From NCBI GenBank assembly GCA_044340485.1, contig JBIITN010000007.1, positions 1 to 64,000 on the forward strand: 64,000 nucleotides of DNA, in the 5' to 3' direction. The translations under genes were made by a program, and so were the position numbers. This document shows, in pieces, positions 34,170-43,217 of the stretch (the stretch's first letter is position 1; each line of letters starts with the position of its first letter). Below the pieces are notes generated by a model. That model was not told the origin of the DNA. It worked only from the letters and a program-made list of their open reading frames with translations, and ran no database searches. The stretch is from UBA2093 sp044340485. Lineage in GTDB: Bacteria; Actinomycetota; Acidimicrobiia; Acidimicrobiales; Ilumatobacteraceae.

Positions 34170-35487
34170 CACATCAGACGATGAACAGTTTCATCGACTA
34201 AGCGCTCTCGAGGCCCTGCGGTCTCCTGGCGTTACTCCGTTACTTTTCGCTGCATTGACGTTGTACACCGGCGTCATGTTGCAGGCAACGGCTTTAGGCA
34301 AACACGTCTTTGACATCACTGGCCGAGAATTAGACATCGGGTGGTTGGGGCTCGCGGAATTTTTGCCGGTCATTCTGCTTGTACTTGTGACGGGTTCTGT
34401 GGCTGATCGTTTCAACCGAAAGCGGATTGCGATGTCAGCAGTGGTGGGCGAAGCAGCATGTTCTTTGTTGTTGATGTGGTACGCACTCAGCGATCCCACG
34501 AGTGCTTTTCCTATTTTTATAATCACGTTCTTTTTTGGTGCTGCGCGTGCTTTCCTCACCCCGGCGTTACGTCCGATCGCACCGATGATTGCACCTGATG
34601 GTGGCTTAACACGGGTCATTGCGTTTTACAGTGCGACGTGGACAGGCGCAGTCATTATCGGACCAGCCATCAGTGGTTTCTTATATGCGGTAGATCCGGC
34701 GTTTGCGTATGCAGCCGCGGGCGCTCTCATGATTGCGGGGATGGCATCACTGGCGCGAGTAAAGATCACCATTGCGAACACGCAGACGAGTGCTGTTGGA
34801 GATGGCCAACTTGAAGAAGATGCACCCGTGCAAAAAGAGGCGATCACACTGCGGTCTGCTCTTGAGGGTTTGGCTTTCATTCGACGTACGCCGATCCTGT
34901 TGGCGGTGATCTCGATAGATCTATTTGCGGTGTTATTTGGTGGTGCTGTAGCACTACTTCCTGTTATCGCAGAAGAAAGACTTGGAGTCGGAGACGTTGC
35001 GTACGGATGGCTACGTGCTGCTGGTGGCATCGGAGCGGCCTTGATGGCTATTTGGCTCGCGATACGACCGATTTATAACAACGTTGCGCGCAATCTGTAT
35101 CTGTCCATCCTGGTCTTTGGTGCTGCAACGATTGTCCTTGGCGTTACTCGGTCGTATGCGGTGGCCTTCATCGCTGTGTTGGTGTTAAACGCTTCCGACA
35201 TGATCAGTGTGTTCATTCGCGCGTCAATCGTGCCGATGGTGACCCCAGATGTAAAGAGGGGTCGGGTATCGGCAGCTGAGAACGTGTTTATCGGTGCGTC
35301 CAACGAACTTGGGGCGTTTGAATCTGGAGCCGTGTCAAGCGTCATCGGGACACCAGCCACCGTCGTCGGTGGCGGTATCGCGACCTTTTTTGTGGTGGGT
35401 ACTTGGTGGTTTGCGTTCCCGTCATTGCGGCGGGTCAAACACTTCGAGGACCTCACCATCGAAGAGATATCCGTCAAAGACGACTGA
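34150..35487 (+). CDS. MFS transporter (EntS-like group)
   Basis: A major facilitator of about 445 residues with some 10-12 hydrophobic helices. The loop 2-3 signature reads GSVADRFNRKR, and a cytoplasmic linker with QLEEDAPVQKE separates the two halves. The arrangement recalls the enterobactin-exporter-like MFS subgroup. No in-frame ATG is available near the start. GTG at 34150, overlapping the SDR stop by 20 bp, is a compromise, and TTG at 34141 or 34144 is possible. It is probably translated together with the SDR. Confidence 0.82.
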   Translation: MAGPPADTSDDEQFHRLSALEALRSPGVTPLLFAALTLYTGVMLQATALGKHVFDITGRELDIGWLGLAEFLPVILLVLVTGSVADRFNRKRIAMSAVVGEAACSLLLMWYALSDPTSAFPIFIITFFFGAARAFLTPALRPIAPMIAPDGGLTRVIAFYSATWTGAVIIGPAISGFLYAVDPAFAYAAAGALMIAGMASLARVKITIANTQTSAVGDGQLEEDAPVQKEAITLRSALEGLAFIRRTPILLAVISIDLFAVLFGGAVALLPVIAEERLGVGDVAYGWLRAAGGIGAALMAIWLAIRPIYNNVARNLYLSILVFGAATIVLGVTRSYAVAFIAVLVLNASDMISVFIRASIVPMVTPDVKRGRVSAAENVFIGASNELGAFESGAVSSVIGTPATVVGGGIATFFVVGTWWFAFPSLRRVKHFEDLTIEEISVKDD

Positions 35488-35527
35488 CGACACATCGGCG
35501 CGAAAAACACCTAACGTGGCGTTTCGC

Positions 35528-36454
35528 ATGAAGTCCAAAGTCCGCGTCCTTGCCACAGCGTTGTCTGCCGCTTTCATTGTTGGACTAGCGGGCTGCAGTA
35601 CTTCTCAACAAGATGGACTGACCAATTTTCTGGATGGTGTTGGGCGCTTACCGGGAAGTGCTGAGTTAGTGAGTGAAGACGGCAGCATTAACGTGCCATT
35701 TCCAGAATTCGACGGGAAAGTGCTGGGTTCTGACGCCAAAGGTAATCGTCTTTTGTTGATCGGCGATTCTATTTTTGCAGGTGCTGCACCACGTTACGGC
35801 AACGACATGTGTCGTGCGTTGGTTCCGCTGGGGTGGCAGGTAGCAGTGGAAGCTGAAGCAAATCAGCAAATTCAATTCGGACGGGAAGTGTTGGAAGCGC
35901 GTTTAAACGACCGATGGGATGCGGCCGTTGTTTTCTTGGGGACTAACTTCAATGGAAATTTTGAGAACTACAGGTCTGATCTTGATCGCATTCTGACATC
36001 ACTTGCACCACGGCCCACTCTGGTCCTGACCACGTCGTTGTTTCGTGAAGTACAGCAACAAATAAACAGCACCATTCAAAGCGTTGCCGATAATCACCCG
36101 CACGTTCGCATTCTCGATTGGACAACAATTTCCGCATACGACGGCGTGTTGTCCCCCGATCGTGTGCATCCATCTGTGGAAGGTCGCGCCATCTTGGCCC
36201 AGGCAATCTCACAAGCCGCTGGCGTTGCTCCTTCGTCGCCTGGTGACTGTCTGGCGTCTCGCTTCACGAGAGATCAACTTGAAGAAGTATCACCGCAAGA
36301 TACGACAGCACCGGAAACTGACCTCGATCCAGAAACACCTCCAAAAAATACGTCTTCAACAACCGCGCCGTCTGTTCCCACAACGTCTCCAACGGTTGTG
36401 CCAACAACAACTGCGCCAGTTTCGTCAGTTCCAGCAACTCCTACGGCAAACTAG
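35528..36454 (+). CDS. SGNH/GDSL-hydrolase lipoprotein
   Basis: About 308 residues. The N-terminus has a lipoprotein signal peptide (MKSKVRVLATALSAAFIVG) with lipobox LAGC, so the mature protein is anchored outside the membrane. The SGNH hydrolase domain shows the nucleophile in IGDSIFAGAAP, the Asn block in LGTNFNGN, and the Asp/His pair in DRVHPSVEGR. A Thr/Pro/Ser-rich tail (about 255-308) resembles a wall-spanning or glycosylated linker, but it lies at the C-terminus. The ATG at 35528 is chosen for the signal peptide. Likely an extracellular esterase or O-acetyl-group remover. Confidence 0.85.
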   Translation: MKSKVRVLATALSAAFIVGLAGCSTSQQDGLTNFLDGVGRLPGSAELVSEDGSINVPFPEFDGKVLGSDAKGNRLLLIGDSIFAGAAPRYGNDMCRALVPLGWQVAVEAEANQQIQFGREVLEARLNDRWDAAVVFLGTNFNGNFENYRSDLDRILTSLAPRPTLVLTTSLFREVQQQINSTIQSVADNHPHVRILDWTTISAYDGVLSPDRVHPSVEGRAILAQAISQAAGVAPSSPGDCLASRFTRDQLEEVSPQDTTAPETDLDPETPPKNTSSTTAPSVPTTSPTVVPTTTAPVSSVPATPTAN

Positions 36455-36458
36455 AAGA

Positions 36459-38075
36459 GTGCTGCAGGTTCAACAACTCACCGTCGAGGTGGGTGGACGC
36501 AACGTTGTGCATGGCGCCACCTTCACTGTGATGGCACGCGACAAGGTGGGCATCGTGGGCCGCAACGGTGCTGGCAAAACGAGCATGATGAAAGTGCTGG
36601 GTGGAGAGAATATTGCGTCTGGTGGCACGGTGCGGCGAAGTGGTCAGTGTGGCTATCTGTCTCAAGACCCTAAGGCGACACACATCGATGAAGGTCGTAC
36701 CGCGGTGTCTCACATATTGTCCGGTCGAAACATCGATGCCGACTTAGAGCACCTTGAGAAATTGCGTATCGCAATGGAAGAAAATCCAGACGACCGAGTA
36801 GTGCAGAAATTCTCACGTGCCGAAGAGGAATTTCGCTTAAAGGGTGGATACGCAGCTGATAGTGATGCTCGCACTATTGCCGCCGGGCTTGGTCTGAAGC
36901 CAGATCGATTGAATTTTCCTCTTCACGTATTGTCAGGCGGGGAACGTAGACGAGTAGAACTTGCACGAATCTTGTTTGCCGGTAGCGACATGCTGTTGCT
37001 TGACGAGCCAACGAACCATTTAGACATTGATGCAAAAACGTGGTTATTGAATTTCTTGCGTAATTACAAGGGTGCTTTGGTGGTGATTAGTCACGACCTC
37101 GAGTTACTTGATGAAGCTATTACGCGAGTTCTTCATCTTGACCGTCCCGATGAAGACGGTGTTGGCGAGGTTGTTGAATATCGTGGCACCTATAGTCAAT
37201 ACAAGCGTTCTCGCGCAGAAGATGAAGAGCGGAATGCAAAGAAAGCATTGTTGCAGTCAAAAGAAATAGCGAGACTGCAAGAGGTTGTTGATCGCTTTGG
37301 TGCAAAAGCATCGAAGGCATCGATGGCGCACAGCATTGAGAAACGCATTTCACGAATGCAAGATGGCATGACATCTTCTCGCGGCCGTGATCGCCAATTC
37401 ACCGTGAAATTTCCTGATCCTCCAACAAGTGGCGAAACAGTGGTCATTGCCACGTCGTTGTCAAAGGGTTATGGAGGGCCACCCGTATTTGAAGACGTTT
37501 CGTTTGATCTGGGACGAGGTGAGCGACTTCTCGTGCTCGGACTAAACGGTGCAGGAAAGACATCTTTACTACGTGTTTTAGCTGGCGAAACAACAGCCAA
37601 CATTGGCAACTTTGAATGGGGATACAACGTATCTGCTGGGTATTACGCACAAGAGCACGACAACATTCGTCCCTACGACAACCTGATTGAGCACATGCGT
37701 AGTGAATTGCTGCACGGAACAGCGCTCACCGAAACACAACTTCGAGGGCTACTTGGCATGTTTGGTTTGCGCGGCGACAAAGTATTTCAAGAAGCCGGCT
37801 CACTATCTGGCGGTGAGAAAACAAAATTGGCGTTAGCCATGCTGATGGTGGGACGCCACAATGTGCTCTTGCTTGACGAACCAACCAACAATCTTGATCC
37901 ACCAAGTCGTGATGCTGTGGCTGGGGCTCTGATGTCGTGGAAGGGGTCAATTATTTTCGTCAGCCACGACACCGACTTTGTTCGTGCCCTCGAGCCCACC
38001 AAAGTGCTGTTAATGCCAGACGGTCAAGTGGATTACTTCAGCGAAGAGTGGCTCGACCTCGTTAGTCTTGCATAG
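36459..38075 (+). CDS. ABC-F family ATPase
   Basis: A 538-residue soluble protein with two ABC ATPase domains and no membrane helices, as in ribosome-acting ABC-F proteins. First domain: GRNGAGKTS, LSGGERRR, LLLDEPTNHLD. Second: GLNGAGKTS, LSGGEKTK, LLLDEPTNNLD. The linker around 225-300 is charged and helical, as expected for the P-site tRNA-interacting motif. A GTG start directly after the lipoprotein stop is preferred; the frame stays open far upstream inside that gene, which is coincidental. Its stop codon opens a 14-bp tandem repeat array. Confidence 0.93.
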   Translation: MLQVQQLTVEVGGRNVVHGATFTVMARDKVGIVGRNGAGKTSMMKVLGGENIASGGTVRRSGQCGYLSQDPKATHIDEGRTAVSHILSGRNIDADLEHLEKLRIAMEENPDDRVVQKFSRAEEEFRLKGGYAADSDARTIAAGLGLKPDRLNFPLHVLSGGERRRVELARILFAGSDMLLLDEPTNHLDIDAKTWLLNFLRNYKGALVVISHDLELLDEAITRVLHLDRPDEDGVGEVVEYRGTYSQYKRSRAEDEERNAKKALLQSKEIARLQEVVDRFGAKASKASMAHSIEKRISRMQDGMTSSRGRDRQFTVKFPDPPTSGETVVIATSLSKGYGGPPVFEDVSFDLGRGERLLVLGLNGAGKTSLLRVLAGETTANIGNFEWGYNVSAGYYAQEHDNIRPYDNLIEHMRSELLHGTALTETQLRGLLGMFGLRGDKVFQEAGSLSGGEKTKLALAMLMVGRHNVLLLDEPTNNLDPPSRDAVAGALMSWKGSIIFVSHDTDFVRALEPTKVLLMPDGQVDYFSEEWLDLVSLA

Positions 38076-38119
38076 TGAGTGTTGCATAGTGAGTCTTGCG
38101 TAGTGAGTCTCGCGTAACT
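38064..38119. repeat. four 14-bp tandem units at the ABC-F stop codon
   Basis: Units start at 38064, 38078, 38092 and 38106 (AGTCTTGCATAGTG type, the last degenerate). The first covers the final codons and stop of the ABC-F gene. TAGTGA occurs at 38073, 38087 and 38101; since the period is 14, these doublet stops fall in all three reading frames. The array lies in the gap to the convergent fumarase gene. Confidence 0.88.
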
Positions 38120-38162
38120 GATTTCTTCTGTGCGTCCAGTTGTTGAATTTATTCGCTGGAAT

Positions 38163-39809
38163 CTATTTTTGCAGTGCGACAGGAGTACCCGCGCTTGCGG
38201 CGACGAGATCAAAGAAATCATTTCCTTTGTCGTCAACAATGATGAAGGCAGGGAAGTCGTGGACTTCAATTTTCCAGACTGCTTCCATGCCAAGTTCTGG
38301 ATATTCGAGCACTTCGACTTTGGTAATGCAGTCTTTGGCGAGTCGGGCGGCTGGACCACCAATTGATCCAAGGTAAAAACCACCGTATGTTTTGCACGCA
38401 TCGGTGACTTGTCGTGAACGGTTCCCCTTGGCAAGCATCACAAAACTTCCGCCAGCGGCTTGGAACTCATTGACATAACTATCCATGCGTCCTGCGGTGG
38501 TTGGTCCAAATGATCCCGATGCATAACCGTCGGGAGTTTTCGCTGGACCTGCGTAATACACACAGTGATCTTTCATGTACTGCGGTAGGCCTTGTCCGGC
38601 ATCAAGACGTTCTTTCAGCTTTGCATGTGCAATATCGCGTGCGACAACCATTGGTCCTGACAACATCACGCGTGTCTTGACTGGGTACTTGCTGAGAGTT
38701 GCACGAATAACGTCCATCGGTTGATTGAGATCAATGTGAACTACTTCGTTACTTAAATCATCTTCTGTGACGTCGGGAAGAAAATGTGCGGGCTCGGTCT
38801 CGAGTTGTTCTAAGAAGACACCTTCGACTGTGATCTTGCCGAGTGCTTGACGGTCTGCCGAGCATGACACTGCAAACGACACCGGACAACTTGCACCGTG
38901 TCGCGGGAGACGAATAACTCGAACGTCATGACAGAAATACTTTCCACCAAACTGTGCGCCGATACCAGTCTTTTGAGCTAATACAAGAAGCTTTTGTTCA
39001 AGATCAACATCTCGGAATGCATGGCCAAGTTTGCTGCCTTGTGTTGGCAACGAGTCGAGATAGCGAGCACTTGCAAGCTTTGCTGTTTCCACACAGTGCT
39101 CAGCAGATGTGCCGCCAATGACAACCGCTAAGTGATATGGCGGACATGCAGCTGTGCCAAGCGTCTGCATTTTTTCAAATACCCATGGCAACAGGGATTT
39201 CTCATTGAGCAATGCTTTGGTTTCTTGAAACAAATAACTCTTGTTAGCAGAGCCACCACCTTTCGCCATGAACAAGAACTTGTACGCATCACCATCGACT
39301 GCAGAGATCTTGATTTCGGCCGGAAGGTTGTTGCCGGTGTTTACCTCTTCGTACATCGATACAGGAGCCATTTGGCTGTAGCGAAGATTGCTCTTTTGGT
39401 ACGTATTGAAGACGCCTCGAGCAATAGCTTCTTCATCACCGCCGCCGGTGAGTACAAACTGGCCCTTTTTTCCTTTGATAATTGCGGTGCCAGTGTCTTG
39501 ACACATCGGCAAGATTCCGCCAGCTGCGATGTTTGCGTTCTGCAGCAAGTCAAGAGCGACAAAGCGGTCGTTTGCACTTGCCTCGGGGTCTTTCAATATG
39601 TTTGCGAGTTGCTGAAGGTGTTCCGGGCGTAACAGGTGGGCGATATCGCGCATCGCTTCCTCGGTGAGCAACGTGAGCGCAGCCGGGTCAACCTTGAGAA
39701 AGCGACCAGCACTTGTGTCGATGGTGGAGACGCCTTCCGTCGTGATGAGTCGATATGGAGTCTCGTCGGGTCCGAGGGGAAGCAGTTCTGTGAAAACGAA
39801 ATCGGCCAT
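38163..39809 (-). CDS. class I fumarate hydratase
   Basis: A 548-residue iron-sulfur fumarase of the FumA/FumB type, interconverting fumarate and malate in the TCA cycle. Cys103 (PMCQDTG), Cys222 (TAACPPYH) and Cys316 (AVSCSADR) match, from memory, the spacing of the three cluster ligands of Escherichia coli FumA (105, 224, 318). GGKYFCHDVRVIRLPRHGASC and SGPMVVARDIAHAK are also diagnostic. Class I enzymes are oxygen-sensitive and many actinobacteria use the class II enzyme instead. It follows hrpB by 9 bp on the same strand. Confidence 0.95.
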   Translation of the reverse strand: MADFVFTELLPLGPDETPYRLITTEGVSTIDTSAGRFLKVDPAALTLLTEEAMRDIAHLLRPEHLQQLANILKDPEASANDRFVALDLLQNANIAAGGILPMCQDTGTAIIKGKKGQFVLTGGGDEEAIARGVFNTYQKSNLRYSQMAPVSMYEEVNTGNNLPAEIKISAVDGDAYKFLFMAKGGGSANKSYLFQETKALLNEKSLLPWVFEKMQTLGTAACPPYHLAVVIGGTSAEHCVETAKLASARYLDSLPTQGSKLGHAFRDVDLEQKLLVLAQKTGIGAQFGGKYFCHDVRVIRLPRHGASCPVSFAVSCSADRQALGKITVEGVFLEQLETEPAHFLPDVTEDDLSNEVVHIDLNQPMDVIRATLSKYPVKTRVMLSGPMVVARDIAHAKLKERLDAGQGLPQYMKDHCVYYAGPAKTPDGYASGSFGPTTAGRMDSYVNEFQAAGGSFVMLAKGNRSRQVTDACKTYGGFYLGSIGGPAARLAKDCITKVEVLEYPELGMEAVWKIEVHDFPAFIIVDDKGNDFFDLVAASAGTPVALQK

Positions 39810-39818
39810 ACTCCGAGG

Positions 39819-42329
39819 CTAGAAGGTCGATGGCGTGCGCGGGTCCTCGGGCCACGAATGTTTTGGATACCGGCCTGCCATCTCGCGTCGCACATCTCGC
39901 CACGAGCCATTCCAGAACTCGGGAAGATTTGATGTGACTTGAATTGGGTAGTCAGCGGGGGAAAGCAGCACCACCTTGAGAGGTAGTGCGCCATTAAGGA
40001 TGTGCGGATGCGTTGTCACTCCGAACATTTTTTGCACGTGAACATCGATCGATGGTGCTGCACAATCGGTGTAGTCAATGTCGATTGCCTTACCCGTCGG
40101 CGGCTGATATTTCGCGGGAGCCTGCGCGTCGAGTTGTTCACTCTTATCCCACGTCAACATTGCCCGGAGCAACATTGTCATATCGAGTCGTTCAAGGTCG
40201 TTGCGAGACGTTGCACCAGCCAGGAATGGTCGTAGCCACGTCTCCGTAGAGGCAAGAAGGGTTTTGCGCGAAACGTCAGGCCATTCATCGCCGAGGTGCT
40301 GTCGGAGAAACAACATTCGTTGCCGAAGTGATTCAGCATCATCAGACCAATTCAGAATGTCTAATTGCGTGACGCGAATACGATCAACCAAGGCGTCAAC
40401 GGTGTCATCACAGGGAAGTGGTTCCGAGATGTATTCACCGAGCCTGAGTGAGCCAACACGTCGCACTTCACGTTGTACGAGATCGTTGCGAGATTTGTCC
40501 CACATAATGTCTCGTTCAATAATGAGATCTTCTCCCAAAGTAGCTGCTACCTGGTCGGCGTCTAATGCTGCACCACGACGAATACGAGATGATTTTCGAT
40601 CTGCGTCAAGATCAGCAGCCACAAGAAATTTCTCCTGCGCAAGTACATCTTTTGTGTCGCACCATGCGCCGCTTCCGTCGTATGTGATGAATTGTCCGGG
40701 AGTTGACCGACGCATTGATAGTCGATCGGGATATGCACGCAGTAACAGCGCTCCGCAGTAGTGATCGATGAGATCAGCGTTCACAAATACGTCGGACGAG
40801 ATTCGTGCTCGGCGCGCGAGATCTTTCGCGCGTTCGCGTACTCGTGATACTCCGCCGCGGTCAGCACTGTCATGAGAGTCGAGTCCTAAGACAATGCGTG
40901 ATCGCAACGCGAGGTCAATCGGTGTGGATTTGTCGCTGCGAAGAATGTCGCGTTCTTCAAGCAGAGCCGCAATGACGCACGCAAGCCACGCCTGTTCGGG
41001 GTGTTCACGAACGCGTAGCACCATGACTGCCAGTCGCGGATGTACAGGAAGTGTCAGAGCATTACGCCCAAGTTCAGTGACAGATGGAAGGGAGTCGCTA
41101 GTGCGCGAAGTGTTGTCAACCAGGTGGAGCGTGTGAAGCAGGTCGATTGCGCGTACGAGAGCCTTTGCTGGTGGCGCGTCGAGAAATTGCAGCCGATCCG
41201 GCGCAGTGCCCCAGGCACATAGTTCAAGTGCAACACCTGTGAGATCAGTTTGGGTGATCTCGGCGGGAAGGTGGGCAAGACGTGTGGCGTCGTCAATCTT
41301 TCCCCAGAGTCTGTATGCGACTCCTTCTCGTACTCGTCCTGCACGGCCAGATCGCTGTTCACTAGAGGCCCGCGAAGACGTCACGGTTGTTAACTCAGTG
41401 AGCCCGGTGCGCACGTCCACTCGTGGCACACGCGAGAGACCGGCATCTATCACGATGTGGATACCGTCAACCGTGAGGGATGTCTCGGCAATGTCTGTGC
41501 TCAACACAACCCTGCGTTGCCCCGGTGGGGACGGTGCCAATGCGGTGTCTTGTTCGTTGAACGGAAGTGCTCCCGCCAATCGATGGATCACAACATCATC
41601 TGAAATTTGTGTATCTAGCGCAGTTTTTGCTCGGTTGATCTCGCCAATTCCCGGGAGAAAAACAAGCACGTCACCCTCGTCATCTCGTAGTGCCCGCATG
41701 ACAGTTGCAGCCACGATGTTTTCAAGTCGATCATTTCGCTGCCGGGGCACGTAACGAATCTCAACATCAAACATTCGTCCTTGAGATGTGATGATTGGTG
41801 CAGGATCATCGGGCGATGTGAGCACACGAGCAAAGACGTCTGCTTCTGGTGTCGCGGACATCGCAAGAATTCGTACATCGAGCGATAACTGCGCGCGCGC
41901 GTCGAGGAGAAATGCAAGTCCAAGGTCTGTCGGCACATTGCGTTCGTGGATCTCATCAAAAATTACGAGACCGATGCCGTCGAGTGATTGATCGTTTTGC
42001 AGGCGACGCGTCAGTACGCCCTCGGTTACCACTTCAATGCGAGTGTGTGGCCCAACTTTTCTTTCGTCACGAGTGACAAAACCAACGGTCTCTCCAACGT
42101 CTTCACCCAAGACGTGTGCCATGCGACGCGCTGCCGCACGAGCCGCGAGACGACGTGGTTCAAGCATGATGATGCGACGACCTTCAAGCCATGGTTCATC
42201 GAGCAAACGCAATGGCACGGATGTTGTCTTTCCCGCTCCTGGAGGTGCAACAAGAACAGCGTTGTGATGAGTTGCTAAAGCAAGCGACAGAGGTTCAATG
42301 ACCTCGCCAATGGGTAGGTCATCAGCCAA
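39819..42329 (-). CDS. hrpB: HrpB-type DEAH-box helicase
   Basis: A large ATP-dependent helicase of about 836 residues. Motif I is APPGAGKTT, motif II is DEIH, motif III is SATP and motif VI is QRSGRAGR. The HrpB-specific C-terminal half shows RGAALDADQV and YPRQRRDR-like AGRYPKHSWPEDP. HrpB is an RNA-helicase-like protein of still vague role. The TTG at 42329 is preferred. It leaves the family start (LPIGEVIEPL) near the N-terminus and overlaps the upstream gene by only 8 bp, whereas the longer TTG start at 42407 overlaps by 86 bp. Confidence 0.9.
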   Translation of the reverse strand: MADDLPIGEVIEPLSLALATHHNAVLVAPPGAGKTTSVPLRLLDEPWLEGRRIIMLEPRRLAARAAARRMAHVLGEDVGETVGFVTRDERKVGPHTRIEVVTEGVLTRRLQNDQSLDGIGLVIFDEIHERNVPTDLGLAFLLDARAQLSLDVRILAMSATPEADVFARVLTSPDDPAPIITSQGRMFDVEIRYVPRQRNDRLENIVAATVMRALRDDEGDVLVFLPGIGEINRAKTALDTQISDDVVIHRLAGALPFNEQDTALAPSPPGQRRVVLSTDIAETSLTVDGIHIVIDAGLSRVPRVDVRTGLTELTTVTSSRASSEQRSGRAGRVREGVAYRLWGKIDDATRLAHLPAEITQTDLTGVALELCAWGTAPDRLQFLDAPPAKALVRAIDLLHTLHLVDNTSRTSDSLPSVTELGRNALTLPVHPRLAVMVLRVREHPEQAWLACVIAALLEERDILRSDKSTPIDLALRSRIVLGLDSHDSADRGGVSRVRERAKDLARRARISSDVFVNADLIDHYCGALLLRAYPDRLSMRRSTPGQFITYDGSGAWCDTKDVLAQEKFLVAADLDADRKSSRIRRGAALDADQVAATLGEDLIIERDIMWDKSRNDLVQREVRRVGSLRLGEYISEPLPCDDTVDALVDRIRVTQLDILNWSDDAESLRQRMLFLRQHLGDEWPDVSRKTLLASTETWLRPFLAGATSRNDLERLDMTMLLRAMLTWDKSEQLDAQAPAKYQPPTGKAIDIDYTDCAAPSIDVHVQKMFGVTTHPHILNGALPLKVVLLSPADYPIQVTSNLPEFWNGSWRDVRREMAGRYPKHSWPEDPRTPSTF

Positions 42330-42816
42330 TTGCTGGCGTGCCGTGGAACGGACCAGGATCTTGTGGTCCGGGGACCATTGGTTTTGACCAACTGGTGAGT
42401 TCTGCAATCTTCACGCAGACTTTGTCCCACTCTTGTCCAGACCATCCTTGAGCGGCCGCAGGAATTTCACCGTTCATCTGTAGCACGACAAACGCTGGAA
42501 GTTCACTGAGTCCAAGTGCTTTCACTGCGACACGTTCTGGATCCGAAAACACCAAAAACTCGTCTGCCACAGGCCCAAGGAAAGTTTTGGCCTCATTTTC
42601 GCTGCAAGTGATGATGAAGTTCACACGAACTGCGGCGCCAGAGAAGTGGCGCATAATGCGAACTGCAGAGTTCAGTACCCACGAACTTTCATTCGTGTAG
42701 GGATCGAGGACTACTGATGCGAGATGAAAGGTGGTGAGCCATTCGCGCAGAGGTCGTCCCTTTTTGCCAAGCGGTGTGAGAACGAAATCCTGGCTGGGGG
42801 GCGAAAGTTGGGTCAT
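42322..42816 (-). CDS. thioredoxin-fold-like hypothetical protein without CxxC
   Basis: A 164-residue protein starting at the ATG at 42816 (MTQLSPPSQDF). The pattern VVLDPYTNESSWVLN, then VNFIITCSE, then LPAFVVLQMNGEIPAAAQGW follows the strand order of thioredoxin folds. LPAFV is placed like the cis-proline loop, but the redox CxxC is replaced by NESSW. I infer a non-redox thioredoxin-like domain, which is tentative. It precedes hrpB with an 8-bp overlap and is divergent from another small gene. Confidence 0.6.
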   Translation of the reverse strand: MTQLSPPSQDFVLTPLGKKGRPLREWLTTFHLASVVLDPYTNESSWVLNSAVRIMRHFSGAAVRVNFIITCSENEAKTFLGPVADEFLVFSDPERVAVKALGLSELPAFVVLQMNGEIPAAAQGWSGQEWDKVCVKIAELTSWSKPMVPGPQDPGPFHGTPAIG

Positions 42817-42860
42817 GGTCACGGATGAAACGCTAGTGCAGCGGCAGTAGCGTTTTGAAG

Positions 42861-43208
42861 GTGCATCCCATTGAGCATCTGCGATATGTGGCACGAGCAG
42901 GCCATTCAGACCCCCTAGCGGTGGCAGAGGAAGTCGCCTATGCGCTGCTTGCCCTCGCAAATGACGCAAATGGCCTGTTGGTGGGCTGTCGTCTCGTCAT
43001 TGAATACCACCCCGACAATGTGGCGTTGTGGTGGGTCTGCGCGCAGGCGGTGACCGCATTAGAGCCTCGCCGAAGCCTGCGTGAGTGCATGGAGATGATC
43101 CATGATGCCGATAACGGTGGTGTCACCCCGTGGAATGTTTCTCTGACGCAATTACAAAAGCAGTATCCCGACGCTGTGCACTTACTGAAGAATGCCCACA
43201 CGATCTAG
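42861..43208 (+). CDS. small actinobacterial hypothetical protein
   Basis: About 115 residues, mostly helical. It begins VHPIEHLRYVARAGHSDP and continues with ALLALANDANGLLVGCRLVIEYHPDNVALWWVCAQAV. From memory this resembles the N-terminal domain of longer (about 300-residue) acidimicrobial proteins, some annotated as eIF-2B-like; here only that domain exists. The GTG at 42861 is chosen; a TTG at 42855 is possible. It is followed after 9 bp by a PPOX-fold gene. No function is proposed. Confidence 0.6.
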   Translation: MHPIEHLRYVARAGHSDPLAVAEEVAYALLALANDANGLLVGCRLVIEYHPDNVALWWVCAQAVTALEPRRSLRECMEMIHDADNGGVTPWNVSLTQLQKQYPDAVHLLKNAHTI

Positions 43209-43217
43209 GTTGTTTCA

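Noticed and set aside
36084..36458. N-terminal extension of the ABC-F protein
   Set aside because: The open frame lies entirely within the GDSL lipoprotein gene in another frame and has no family similarity.
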